From the NCBI GenBank assembly GCA_016699835.1, contig CP064987.1, forward strand, positions 930,001 through 994,000: DNA of 64,000 nucleotides. The letters run 5' to 3'. Below are positions 1 through 8,712 of this stretch, piece by piece (the stretch's first letter is position 1; each line of letters opens with the position of its first letter). Source of the stretch: Phycisphaerales bacterium. Lineage in GTDB: Bacteria; Planctomycetota; Phycisphaerae; Phycisphaerales; UBA1924. Position numbers and translations under genes: made by a program. A model generated the notes under the pieces. That model made no database searches. It saw nothing but the letters and a program-made list of their open reading frames with translations, and was not told where the DNA came from.

Positions 1-1
1 T

Positions 2-538
2 TTCGTCGCGCCCACCAGTTCCACCACCGCCACCCTTGCGCTGGGCGATGCCCTCGCCCTCGCGGTCGCACGCAAGCGAAACTTCACACGCGAGGATTTC
101 GCGAGACGCCACCCCGGCGGGGCGCTGGGCGGAATGCTCCGCCCCATCACCGACGTCCTCCGCTCTGTCGCCGGGGAGAACCTGCCGCTCATCGACCACC
201 ACCTCACCGTGGGCGAGGCCCTCGCCGCGGCCCAGGCGCCCGGGCGCCGACCGGGCGCGATGCTGATCGTCAACGACGCCGGCTCCCTCGCGGGCATCTT
301 CACCGATGGCGACCTCCGCCGCCTCGTCCTCCGCGATCCGAGCGAACTCTCGCGTCCGATAGCGGAAGTCATGACACGATCGCCACGATCGCTCCCGGCG
401 ACAGCCCTGGTCCGGGACGCTGTCCTCATGGTCCGAGAGCATCGCCAGGATGAGATCCCTGTCGTCGATTCGACGGGCGCCCCCGTCGGGCTGCTCGACG
501 TCCAAGACCTCATCGCCATGCGACTGGTCAAGGACTAG
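2..538 (+). CDS. kdsD: Arabinose-5-phosphate isomerase (KdsD/KpsF), 3' part
   Basis: C-terminal 178 residues of a sugar-phosphate isomerase that converts ribulose-5-phosphate to arabinose-5-phosphate, the precursor of Kdo in lipopolysaccharide. The reading frame is open from the window edge. It begins in the end of the SIS domain with the family signature PTSSTT followed by LALGDALALA, then the RHPGGALG linker, then two CBS domains (about residues 60-115 and 120-178 of this fragment; GIFTDGDLRR is typical). E. coli KdsD is about 328 residues, so roughly 150 N-terminal residues lie outside the window. The LptC-like gene follows 60 bases later, as in the kdsD-kdsC-lptC-lptA order of other Gram-negatives, which supports an LPS role. 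Confidence 0.93.
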   Translation, partial: FVAPTSSTTATLALGDALALAVARKRNFTREDFARRHPGGALGGMLRPITDVLRSVAGENLPLIDHHLTVGEALAAAQAPGRRPGAMLIVNDAGSLAGIFTDGDLRRLVLRDPSELSRPIAEVMTRSPRSLPATALVRDAVLMVREHRQDEIPVVDSTGAPVGLLDVQDLIAMRLVKD

Positions 539-585
539 CCCAACGCACCACACCGGAAACGCCTTCCGATTTTTCACGCACGACG

Positions 586-591
586 TACAAT
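586..591 (+). promoter_or_regulatory. -10-like TACAAT, probable leaderless start of lptC-like gene
   Basis: TACAAT ends 7 nt before the ATG at 599, so transcription would begin at or next to the start codon. No convincing -35 is present (TTCCGA at 564 is a weak candidate). It is one of seven TACNNT boxes at this distance from an ATG in the window. Confidence 0.5.
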
Positions 592-598
592 CGTGGCC

Positions 599-3500
599 AT
601 GCGTCAGGCAAGACGGACATCGCGTCGGCACGGCAACGCCCGGGTGGTGGGCATCATCACCGCCCTGGTCGTCGGCGCGAGCACGGTCCTCCTCATCGGC
701 TACTTCGCCATCCAGGGCGCCAGCATCAAGCGCGCCCCCACCCCGGCGCCCACCATCGAGGACCTCCCCCCCAGCGACCTCACGTCCAACACCACCCCCG
801 GCGGCCCCGGCGTCCAGATCGGCAAGGTCACCGGCTTCTCGCGCGAGATCGCCGACAAGAACGATCCAACACGGCGCGCCATGCTCATCACCGCCAAGTC
901 GGCAACGCCCCTCGAGTCGCGCCAGTACGAACTCGTCGAGCCCGAGGTCCAGTCATTCCAGGACGACGGGCGGCTCGCGCGATTCCGCGCCGACAAGGGA
1001 CAGGCCTATGTCCCGTCCGACGATCGGGCCGCCCGCCCCGAGCGCGTCACGCTCACCGGTGGCGTCCGCGTCGAGGTCTTCCCGCCCAGGCCAGGCCGGA
1101 CCACGCTCGACCCCACGCTCGACCACCCGATCTTCACGGCCACAACCGACTCGCTCGATTACGACGGCGTGCTCGGACAGATCTCCACACCCGATCGCAT
1201 CGAGGTCACTTCTGAAGAACTCTGGTTCGCCGGCACCGGCGTCACCATGATGGTCAGCGAGTCCAGCCAGACCATCGAGTCGATGCGCGTCGAGTCCTCC
1301 GAGGGGATCCGGTACACGCCCAAGGCACGCGCAAAGGACGAGCCACAGTCGCCGACGAGCGTCGCCTCGGGCACCAACTCCAGCAGGCCGCCAACGCCCG
1401 CCGCCTCGCCAACCGAGACCACGGCTCGCGCCCAGACGATGTACCACGCGATGTTCCACGAGAGCGTTCGTGTGACACAGGCCAGCCGCGCGATCACCGC
1501 CGATGAGCTCGAGGTCTGGTTCCGCTCGCAAGGAACGCAACTCCCCTCGGGCGCGCTCGGCCCGTTGACCCGCGCGACGAGCGTTCCCATGCCGATACCG
1601 GTTGCGCTCGCCACAACCGCGATCGCGGCCTTCGATGAGCCGCCGACATCGCCCGACCGTACATCGATCTTCGATACGTCCGGAACCAGCGACCCGATCG
1701 AACTGCACTGGACCGGCCCGATGGAACTGCTCCCGCTGTCCACGACGCCGGGCCAACTCGCCAACGACGACCTGGCCCTGCGATTCTCCGCGAAGCCCGA
1801 GAGCGTCGTCGCCTTCAACGACTCCACAAGCGGCAGCGCCGCCACGGGCGACACGATCGACTACGCCGCCACACGCCAGATCCTTGACCTCGCGGGGCAC
1901 ACGGCTCGCCAGGCGACCATGACTGTGCCGAGCGTCGGTAACGCCGCGGGCGAGCGATTCAGCGTCGATCTCCGCCGGGGCATCGTCTCCAGCCAGGGCC
2001 TCGGCCGACTCGCCGCCGAAGTGAAAGGCCCGAACGAGACCGAACCCCAATCGCGCTCGGTTGCCTGGACCAAGGCCGCCGAGTTTACCTTCGAGACCCG
2101 CAACGAGCGCATGACCGGACGCCTCCTTAGCGCCGACGCGAAGGGCGAGGTCCTCGCGACCGACCCCGCCGGCACGCTGGAGGGCGAGCGCATCCGCGCC
2201 GAGTTCACGCCCATCGAGAGCACCACCGACGAATCCCGACTCTCGCTCCTCGAGGTCTCCGAGGGCGGCGTCGCCAAGGCCACCAGCGGCGGATCCCTCG
2301 TCGCCAACTCCATCGTCGCCGAGTTCGTCGAGGGAAAGACCCCGCGTGACGCCACCGTGAAGTCGATCACCGCCACCGGGGCCGTTCAGGGCCAACGCGA
2401 CGACTCACGCATCGAGGCCGACCTCCTCGCCGCCGAACTCTCGATGCCCGACGACTCCACAACACCCATCATCACCCACGCCCGCGCCAAGGGCAACGTG
2501 AAGTACACCGGGCCCGAGGGCGTCGCCGCCGAGTCCGACGAACTCACCGCCCTCCCCGCCGACGAGACCGTCGACTTCATCGGCCCGCGCTCCGTCATCT
2601 CACACAACGGCACCACCATCACCGGCGCCCAGATGCGCCTCGAGGGCGCGCGCCAACGCCTCACCGTCTTCGGGCCCGGCGAGATCACCCACGAGCCCGT
2701 CGTCGAAACGCCCGGCAAGCGCGAGCGAATCGCCACCTCATGGACCGACTCCATGGAGTTCGACGATCTCTCGGGCGAGGCCTACTGCTCCGGCGGCGTC
2801 GTCGCCAGTTGGACCGTCGACGCCATCAACGACTCGGGCGTCGTTCTCCAGCGCGCGATCGACACGCTCCGCGCCGAGCGCGTCGAACTCGCCCTGACGC
2901 CGGGCCTCCCGCGCAACGCCCCCATGGACACGCCCAGGATCCGCCGCCGACTCCTGAACGCCACCGCGACCGGCGACACCGGCGCCCGCTCCGACGACTC
3001 GCCGCACACCGCGCGATTCGAATCCCGCCGCCTCGTCCCCGCGATCGACGGCGCCACGCCCATTGCCGACGAGCCGATGGCCCTGACGCAACTCCTCTTC
3101 GTCGAGAGCGACCGCCTCCTCGTGGACAACACGACCGATGGCCAGGCCGTCCTCTCCGCGCCGGGCTCCGGGCGGCTCCTCCTCGTCGATCGCCGTGCTC
3201 CCATCGCCGCGATCGATCTCACCGGCGAGGGCACCCCCGACACCATGGCCCGAGGCGACGCGCTCTTCACGTGGAACGGCTCGCTCCGCATGAACCAGGC
3301 CGACTACACCGTCACCATGAACGACTCGGTCCGCCTCACCCACCAGCGCGTCGGCGATCCCGGCGGCAACGTCACCACCGTCCTCGACTGCCACCTCCTC
3401 CGCGCCAAACTCCTCGTCGAGGAGGTCACGCCGGGCCAATCCCCCGATGGGCCCCGTCGCTCACGCGGCGAACTCTCCACCGCCCACGCCGAGGGCGGCG

Positions 3501-3712
3501 TGCGCATGCGCTCCGGCCGGCGCACCGTCGAGGGGGATCTCCTCGACTACAACGCCCCGTCCGGCGAGGTCATCGCCGCCGCTCGCGCCGGCCGCACCGT
3601 CTCCGTCGCCGACGAAAACTCCGCCGGCTCCATGACCGCCCCAAAGATCCTCTGGAACCTCCGCAGCGGACGCATCGACATCCTCGAGGGCACCGTCACC
3701 GCGCCTCGGTAG
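599..3712 (+). CDS. Giant LptC/LptA (OstA)-like envelope protein
   Basis: 1037-residue protein, probably part of the LPS transport bridge. A basic N-terminus (RQARRTSRRHG) precedes one transmembrane segment at about residues 16-38, so the bulk should be periplasmic. The rest is a long series of short beta-rich segments with recurring patterns such as ADxLxxxL, GxVxxx and VxLTGGVRVEV, as in LptC and OstA/LptA jelly-roll repeats. Normal LptC is about 190 residues and LptA about 185, so this looks like an LptC head fused to several OstA-like repeats. A GTG at 593 is possible, but ATG 599 sits 7 nt after a TACAAT box. The call rests on fold-like pattern and on the position after kdsD, not on a catalytic motif. 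Confidence 0.7.
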   Translation: MRQARRTSRRHGNARVVGIITALVVGASTVLLIGYFAIQGASIKRAPTPAPTIEDLPPSDLTSNTTPGGPGVQIGKVTGFSREIADKNDPTRRAMLITAKSATPLESRQYELVEPEVQSFQDDGRLARFRADKGQAYVPSDDRAARPERVTLTGGVRVEVFPPRPGRTTLDPTLDHPIFTATTDSLDYDGVLGQISTPDRIEVTSEELWFAGTGVTMMVSESSQTIESMRVESSEGIRYTPKARAKDEPQSPTSVASGTNSSRPPTPAASPTETTARAQTMYHAMFHESVRVTQASRAITADELEVWFRSQGTQLPSGALGPLTRATSVPMPIPVALATTAIAAFDEPPTSPDRTSIFDTSGTSDPIELHWTGPMELLPLSTTPGQLANDDLALRFSAKPESVVAFNDSTSGSAATGDTIDYAATRQILDLAGHTARQATMTVPSVGNAAGERFSVDLRRGIVSSQGLGRLAAEVKGPNETEPQSRSVAWTKAAEFTFETRNERMTGRLLSADAKGEVLATDPAGTLEGERIRAEFTPIESTTDESRLSLLEVSEGGVAKATSGGSLVANSIVAEFVEGKTPRDATVKSITATGAVQGQRDDSRIEADLLAAELSMPDDSTTPIITHARAKGNVKYTGPEGVAAESDELTALPADETVDFIGPRSVISHNGTTITGAQMRLEGARQRLTVFGPGEITHEPVVETPGKRERIATSWTDSMEFDDLSGEAYCSGGVVASWTVDAINDSGVVLQRAIDTLRAERVELALTPGLPRNAPMDTPRIRRRLLNATATGDTGARSDDSPHTARFESRRLVPAIDGATPIADEPMALTQLLFVESDRLLVDNTTDGQAVLSAPGSGRLLLVDRRAPIAAIDLTGEGTPDTMARGDALFTWNGSLRMNQADYTVTMNDSVRLTHQRVGDPGGNVTTVLDCHLLRAKLLVEEVTPGQSPDGPRRSRGELSTAHAEGGVRMRSGRRTVEGDLLDYNAPSGEVIAAARAGRTVSVADENSAGSMTAPKILWNLRSGRIDILEGTVTAPR

Positions 3713-3717
3713 CCAGT

Positions 3718-3897
3718 AAAGGCGAACGTGGAGGAAGACGGAGGAATGCCGAGGAAGACAGAGAAGAACTGAACGAGAAACAAGAGGACTGAGAATTCGG
3801 ACGAAGCGGCCATCAGATGGGCGACCGAAACTCGCCCAATCCCATTCTCCTTCTCTGTCTTCCTCTGTTCTCCCTCCCCGCCCTCTGCGTTCGCCTT
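3718..3897. repeat. MITE-like element with ~50-bp imperfect inverted repeats
   Basis: Purine-rich left arm (about 3718-3768, starting AAAGGCGAACGTGGAGG) is matched in inverted orientation by a right arm at about 3845-3897 whose reverse complement starts AAGGCGAACGCAGAGG. Both arms share GGCGAAC at the outer end and GAGGAAGACAGAGAAG at the inner end. About 75 bases of unrelated sequence lie between. It fills the space between two convergent genes, so the transcript could form a long hairpin. A related single arm lies at 12410-12452. Confidence 0.7.
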
Positions 3898-3912
3898 CAG
3901 TCACGCTCACAA

Positions 3913-5490
3913 TCAACGGCGTTGCAGCGTGGCGGGGAGTTCGAGGATGTTCTTTCCCCGGCGGACTCGGAGCGTGACCTCCTGACCCGGCTCGAGCGTG
4001 CCGAGTCTTCGAAGAAGTTCGGGGAGATCGCGCGTGGGCTGCCCATCGATGTGCGTGAGGCAGTCGTTGGGCGCGAACTTCGCGACCCCGACGGGCATGG
4101 GGAAGGGAACGCTGGAGACGATCGGCCCCTCGCCCTCGCCGTTGGACATCTCGACGCCGAGGGAGGGCATCCCGGGGCGTGACTCCTCGGGAATGAGGGG
4201 GAGATCTCGAAGCCAGTTCGAGAAGTCTTTGTCGAACTGCGCGGTGGTGGTGTCGAGGACGTGCTCGATCGCCTTGACGCCCGTGGGATCTTCGCTGAAC
4301 GTGCTGGTGTATCGCTCGTACCACTCCTTGAGTTTGCCCAATTTGTAGAGGTAGAGAAAGATGGCTCTGGACTCGGAGTAGTACGCCATGCGACGCGAGC
4401 CATTGAAGAAGTCGTTGTGGCTCTTCTTGACGAGCGCGGCAAGGGGGATGTAGGTCCTTGACTCAACCATCCGCTTGGCGATGTTGGTGCGATACGACGG
4501 GACGAGGGTCAGATCCATCTCGCCGCCCTCGGTGCGCACGAGGTCGTAGTCCTCGACGAGCGAGCAAAGGCCCTCCTGGATCCAGATGGGGTGGACCTGG
4601 GCGAGGCGCGTGCAGGAGCGCCAATGGAGAACGTGGAAGAACTCGTGGCGGAGGGTGCCTCCCAGATCCTGGGCGATGAGGCGCTTCTGGTCGTGCTCGT
4701 AGGCGCCGCCGATGGTGGAGAACCCGTTCTGGATGCCGGCGCCGAACGTCGAGGCGACCCAGCGGTTGTAGTCGCGGCGATCGGGAAGCACAACGACGCA
4801 CCACGCATCGCTCGCGGCCAGGGTTGGGTCGAGAATGCCGGGGAAGAGATGGCGATCGGCCCAGTCGGCAAGGAGCGACATCTCCTGCTGGATCTCGGCA
4901 AAGGTGTCGGGCGGGAAGGCGCTGAGATAGACGAGCCGGGCGCGGTCGTCGGTGGCGGTAAAGTCCGCGGAGGGGAAGGAACGCGTGTTGTTCGCCACCG
5001 CGGCGTCCCGGCGGGCGAGGAGCACCTCGTCCCAACGCTCAAGGATCTTCGCGTAGAGCGGGCGCGAACGGAGGCTCGCGAGCATCGGGTCACGCTCGAT
5101 CTGCACGCGATCGCAGAAGCCCAGTTCGATCGCCCGCGAGAGGAAACGCTCAGCGTCCTCGGGGTCGCCACGCATCGCGCGGACGCACGCGAGGTTGTAC
5201 TGGGTGACGAAACTGTCGGGCTCGAGCGCGAGCAGTTCACGAAAGAGCGGCTCGGCACCGGTGAAGTCGGCGTCGAGGACTAGACGCAGGGCCTTGACCT
5301 GGAGTTCGTCGGCACGGTCCCGGTCGCGCCGAGACTTGGCGGTCTTGCCGGGTGAAGAACGTGGCTTGGCGGCAGGCGAGTCGGTCGAACGTGGCGGCGG
5401 CGGCTCGTCCTGGGCGCGTGCGGCCGAGGAGCCGAGCGTGAGACCGGCGAAAAGTGCGGCAAGCGCCAGCGATCGGGCGGCGTGTGGCAT
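3913..5490 (-). CDS. Secreted HExxH (gluzincin-type) peptidase with TPR and PDZ domains
   Basis: 525 residues. A signal peptide (MPHAARSLALAALFAGL, likely cut after SSAARA) is followed by a Lys/Ser/Pro-rich linker and a TPR-like helical region (about 60-130). The metallopeptidase part contains RHEFFHVLHW near residue 284 (HExxH zinc motif) and WIQEGLCSLVEDY about 25 residues later, where the glutamate is the expected third ligand. A PDZ-like C-terminus (about 440-525) begins near PSLGVEMSNG and contains CLTHIDGQPTRD. The layout matches the peptidase-MA-like/DUF1570 type frequent in planctomycetes. Substrate unknown. The start was chosen at the signal peptide; the open frame runs further upstream but is antisense to purN there. 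Confidence 0.8.
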   Translation of the reverse strand: MPHAARSLALAALFAGLTLGSSAARAQDEPPPPRSTDSPAAKPRSSPGKTAKSRRDRDRADELQVKALRLVLDADFTGAEPLFRELLALEPDSFVTQYNLACVRAMRGDPEDAERFLSRAIELGFCDRVQIERDPMLASLRSRPLYAKILERWDEVLLARRDAAVANNTRSFPSADFTATDDRARLVYLSAFPPDTFAEIQQEMSLLADWADRHLFPGILDPTLAASDAWCVVVLPDRRDYNRWVASTFGAGIQNGFSTIGGAYEHDQKRLIAQDLGGTLRHEFFHVLHWRSCTRLAQVHPIWIQEGLCSLVEDYDLVRTEGGEMDLTLVPSYRTNIAKRMVESRTYIPLAALVKKSHNDFFNGSRRMAYYSESRAIFLYLYKLGKLKEWYERYTSTFSEDPTGVKAIEHVLDTTTAQFDKDFSNWLRDLPLIPEESRPGMPSLGVEMSNGEGEGPIVSSVPFPMPVGVAKFAPNDCLTHIDGQPTRDLPELLRRLGTLEPGQEVTLRVRRGKNILELPATLQRR

Positions 5491-5594
5491 GGCGAATCTT
5501 TCGCGCGTCGACAGCACGCGGTGTAACAAAGTTTGAGAAGCCCCACGCGGAGCGTGTTGGCTCTCAAGACGATGCGGGAAGTGCGTGTTGTTGA

Positions 5595-6185
5595 TCAGGA
5601 GGCGAGCAGTTTCGCAAGGGCCTGCGGATACGCCTCGCGTTCGCACTCGAAGACTCTCGCGGCGAGCGTCTCGGGCGTGTCGCCTGGAAGCACGGGGCAC
5701 GTCCTCTGAAGGATGATGGGCCCGGTGTCGTAGTCGTCGTCGGCGAGGTGGACCGTGCAACCGGAGATCGATTCCCGGGCGTCGAGGACGGCCTTGTGGA
5801 CGCGCAGACCATGGAGCCCGTGCCCGCCAAACTTGGGGAGCAGGGCCGGATGGATGTTGACGACCCTGCCGCGGTATCTCGGTAGGATGGGAAGTTTCTT
5901 GAGATACCCGGCGAGGACGATCCAGTCGGGATTCGTCTGGGCGAGGATCGCGTCGAGGGATTCGGGCGTGAGATGCCCCGCGTGGATCTCGACGTGGAGG
6001 CCACGCTCGCGGGCACGGGCGGCGCCGGGGCATTCAGAGGACGCGACCACAAGGACGATCTCGGCGCGGAGCGTGCCACGCTGGATGTGATCGTGGATGT
6101 TGAGGAGCGTTCGCCCGCCGCCGGAGATGAAGACGCCGAGACGCGGGAGGGCGCGGCGTGGCGTGTGTGTGTCGCTCGTGGTCAT
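5595..6185 (-). CDS. purN: Phosphoribosylglycinamide formyltransferase (PurN)
   Basis: 196-residue GAR transformylase, transferring a formyl group from 10-formyl-THF to glycinamide ribonucleotide in purine synthesis. The N-terminal LGVFISGGGRTLLNI is the phosphate-binding loop. VVNIHPALLPKFGGHG holds the catalytic Asn-x-His, and HLADDDYDTGPIILQ holds the catalytic Asp. Length is normal for PurN. The ATG overlaps the stop codon of the upstream oxidase gene (ATGA at 6182-6185), so the two are translationally coupled. The 15-residue upstream extension in the same frame lies inside the oxidase gene and was discarded. Confidence 0.95.
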   Translation of the reverse strand: MTTSDTHTPRRALPRLGVFISGGGRTLLNIHDHIQRGTLRAEIVLVVASSECPGAARARERGLHVEIHAGHLTPESLDAILAQTNPDWIVLAGYLKKLPILPRYRGRVVNIHPALLPKFGGHGLHGLRVHKAVLDARESISGCTVHLADDDYDTGPIILQRTCPVLPGDTPETLAARVFECEREAYPQALAKLLAS

Positions 6186-7222
6186 TGGAGCGACCTTACG
6201 AGTTCCAGGGCGTCGCGGGCCGTGCCCCACGAAAGGGAGATGCCCATGCGCCCGTGCCCATAGTTATGGATGATGGGTCCGCGAGAGGTGCGCTCGAGTT
6301 CCAGGCGGATGTCCTCGAAGGTGAAGTCCTCGCCGGCGCCATCGCGGACGCGCGCGGGCCGAAGAGCGATGTGGAAGGTGGCATCGCGCGGTGAGAGGTC
6401 ATTGGCATTGGCGATGCCGTCGTACCCGAGGAGGCGGCGAGCCCGGTCAAAGATCGGCTCGAACTCTTTGGCGGTAATGGCGGCATTCCAGTCGTCGAGT
6501 TGAAATACACTGCCGATCGCAAGGTGGGTGGGATAGACGAAGACGTAGGTCACAAGGCCGCCCGGCGAGTCGTCATGGACGCCACGCGTGAGGCGTAGGT
6601 GATTGGGAAGCCGGGCGATAATGCCGCGGACAGGCCGGACGCGGGGATCGCGGGCCAGTTCGCGGCTGCCGAGACCGGCGCAGTTGATGATGACGCGCGC
6701 GCCACGATCGAACAGTTGATCAAAGGCGGTGACACGCTCCATCACGAAACGGGCGCCGAGAGAAGTCGCCCGGGCGTGGAGCCAGGGGAGGTACCGCGTC
6801 GTGTCGATGTGCGGGCGATCGGTCTCGAGGATCGCGGCGACGGGGACGTTCGGCGGAACGGGAATGGGGCGCTCGTTGAGCAGGTGCTCCCACGGGCCAT
6901 CCGCGGGGGAGTCCTTGGAGAACTTGTACCAACGGACGGGAGCGGTGTGGATACCCGCAGAGTGCCCACCACTTGGATGAACGCTTGAACCCGCCGATCG
7001 CTCGATGGCTCGCAACGAACGAAGTGATTCCTCGATCCATCGGACAAGAGTGTCGTGGGGTGGTCCCTGATAGGGCGTGAAGAGTGCAGGGGCGACGATG
7101 CTCGGCCCCTCGCTGAGTGGGCGATCGTGGACAATCGTGACGGGGTGGCCGGCTTCGAGGAGTCGGATGGCCGAGGTGAGCCCGACGACGCCGGAGCCGA
7201 GGATGAGGACTGGAGTGGGCAT
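6182..7222 (-). CDS. FAD-dependent D-amino-acid oxidase
   Basis: 346 residues. MPTPVLILGSGVVGLTSAI is the N-terminal Rossmann FAD-binding motif. RPVRGIIARL occurs in the middle, and the C-terminal HNYGHGRMGISLSWGTA matches the D-amino-acid oxidase signature (NYGHGG-like), favouring DAO over glycine oxidase or other DadA-type enzymes. It would oxidise D-amino acids to keto acids with release of ammonia and peroxide, in the cytoplasm. The start is at the first Met before the Rossmann strand; no strong Shine-Dalgarno. It overlaps purN by 4 bases. Confidence 0.85.
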   Translation of the reverse strand: MPTPVLILGSGVVGLTSAIRLLEAGHPVTIVHDRPLSEGPSIVAPALFTPYQGPPHDTLVRWIEESLRSLRAIERSAGSSVHPSGGHSAGIHTAPVRWYKFSKDSPADGPWEHLLNERPIPVPPNVPVAAILETDRPHIDTTRYLPWLHARATSLGARFVMERVTAFDQLFDRGARVIINCAGLGSRELARDPRVRPVRGIIARLPNHLRLTRGVHDDSPGGLVTYVFVYPTHLAIGSVFQLDDWNAAITAKEFEPIFDRARRLLGYDGIANANDLSPRDATFHIALRPARVRDGAGEDFTFEDIRLELERTSRGPIIHNYGHGRMGISLSWGTARDALELVRSLQ

Positions 7223-7317
7223 GATGGTGACTTGGGCGTGATGTGACGTTGAAAGAACAACCTGTAGAAGTGGAAGGCGGAGACAGGACGCCGCTCCACG
7301 AGTTTGTTTCGAGCGGG

Positions 7318-7713
7318 TCACGAGACGGTCGGTGGGTTCCGGAAGGGAATGGGCATGCCCTCGGCGTTGACAGCGACGAGGGTGATCGTCGCGGTGGTGA
7401 CGGGGATCGTTTCGCCGGTGGTAAAGCGTTCGGCCTCGACGGCGATCGAGATGGTCACCGACTTCGTGCCGGCGCGCTCGGTGCGGGTGTAAAAGTTCAC
7501 CGTGTCGCCCAGGTGCACGGGGGCTTTGAAATCGACTCGGTCAAGGGAGGCGGTGACCCAACGGTGCACGCCGTGGCGTCGGGCCTCGACGAATCCGGCC
7601 TGGTCGATGTAGGAGAGGATGACCCCGCCGAAGATCGTGCCGTATTGATTCGTGTCCTTCGGCATGGTGATGACGCGAAGGGCAAGGTGGGGCGGTGTGG
7701 GGAGATCGGTCAT
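7318..7713 (-). CDS. Acyl-CoA thioesterase, hotdog fold (YciA/BFIT type)
   Basis: 131 residues, a single hotdog domain. MPKDTNQYGTIFGGVILSYIDQAG is the family signature, with the active-site Asp in YIDQAG and the coenzyme-binding GG. VHLGDTVNFYTRTERAGTKSVTI follows as expected. It should hydrolyse acyl-CoAs to free acid and CoA in the cytoplasm. The ATG lies 8 nt after a TACGGT box with no Shine-Dalgarno, suggesting a leaderless message. It is divergent from the DinB-like gene. Confidence 0.9.
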   Translation of the reverse strand: MTDLPTPPHLALRVITMPKDTNQYGTIFGGVILSYIDQAGFVEARRHGVHRWVTASLDRVDFKAPVHLGDTVNFYTRTERAGTKSVTISIAVEAERFTTGETIPVTTATITLVAVNAEGMPIPFRNPPTVS

Positions 7714-7721
7714 AGTGGGAA

Positions 7722-7727
7722 ACCGTA
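7722..7727 (-). promoter_or_regulatory. -10-like TACGGT, probable leaderless start of thioesterase gene
   Basis: On the minus strand TACGGT is followed by 8 nt and then the ATG at 7713. No -35 or Shine-Dalgarno is evident. Confidence 0.45.
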
Positions 7728-7812
7728 GCGCGGCGGGGGGCGAACTACAGTGGTTGGGCAGTCGCGAAGCCCGCGAATCGCGGGCGACACGAGTGGCGGT
7801 GAAGGAGTGGAC

Positions 7813-8619
7813 ATGGGCGATCACAACACGACAAACGGGCATGCGAAGAACGGGCAAGGGTGCTGCGGCGGGCACGGCGGGGGTTGCTGCGGCGGGAAGG
7901 CACAGAATGGCGACACACGACACAAAGGCGTTGTCTCGACCGGGTGCTGCGAGGCCGAGGTGAGCCTGCCCACGACCGTCGAAGACTTCGAGCGCCTCGC
8001 AACGCCCGAGTTGATCGCGCGGTACCGGCGCGGCGTCGAGAACTACGACCGGCGTGTCTTCATGCTGACCGAGTCGCAGATGGACACGGCCTTCCTCCCC
8101 GAAGGTGGCGTGGGGCAATGGCCGGTGCGCGTGCTCCTGGGACATATCGCCGACGCGGAACTGGTCTTTGTCTCGCGGATGCGCCGCGTCGTGGGCGAGG
8201 ATCGGCCCATGCTGCAGACGTGGGACGAGAACGCGTTCATCGACTCAAACGTGTATGGGCTCACCGATGGGACGCGCCGAGGTGACGCAGAGACGGAGCG
8301 TTCGCGAGTCTCGCAGGCCCTGGGCGGCTTCATTGCCGTCGTGCACACGCTGAGGCAGTGGCACGGGATGTGGCTGATGTCGCTGCCGGCGCAGGCGTTC
8401 ACACGCGTGGGCCTGCACGAGCAGCGCGGCGAGCAGAGCCTCAAGCGGATCCTGGCCTACGCGACGTGGCACCTCGAGCACCACGCGCGGTTCCTGGGAC
8501 TGAAACTCGATCGGCTGGTGGGGAGCGAGATCCTCCGCCGAGAAGAGCCCGCAGGGGCCACGGCGGGTGGGCCGAAGAAGGAGTCGTGCGGGCCCGGGTG
8601 TGGGTGTGCGCGGGGGTGA
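7813..8619 (+). CDS. DinB/YfiT-like protein with Cys-rich ends
   Basis: 268 residues. The core (about 60-240) is a four-helix DinB-like domain with candidate metal histidines in LLGHIADAEL and in WHLEHHARFLG. This superfamily includes metal-dependent thiol transferases and hydrolases, but the reaction here is unknown. The ends are unusual: residues about 15-30 contain CCGGHGGGCCGG and a further CC soon after, and the C-terminus ends CGPGCGCARG. These clusters could bind a metal. The start at ATG 7813 has a good AAGGAG 5-6 nt upstream; an in-frame ATG at 7750 has none. Confidence 0.75.
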   Translation: MGDHNTTNGHAKNGQGCCGGHGGGCCGGKAQNGDTRHKGVVSTGCCEAEVSLPTTVEDFERLATPELIARYRRGVENYDRRVFMLTESQMDTAFLPEGGVGQWPVRVLLGHIADAELVFVSRMRRVVGEDRPMLQTWDENAFIDSNVYGLTDGTRRGDAETERSRVSQALGGFIAVVHTLRQWHGMWLMSLPAQAFTRVGLHEQRGEQSLKRILAYATWHLEHHARFLGLKLDRLVGSEILRREEPAGATAGGPKKESCGPGCGCARG

Positions 8620-8712
8620 GTGGCCAGACACCGCTCTGGAGAACGGTGCCACCAAGAGTGGACCAGCAGGACACGGCGAGCAGGACTGCGAGTGTGAGTC
8701 GAAACAACGGGC

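Noticed and set aside
953..2395. 480-residue minus-strand frame inside the LptC-like gene
   Set aside because: Composition is that of a reverse-frame shadow; the plus-strand protein has a signal anchor and coherent beta pattern.
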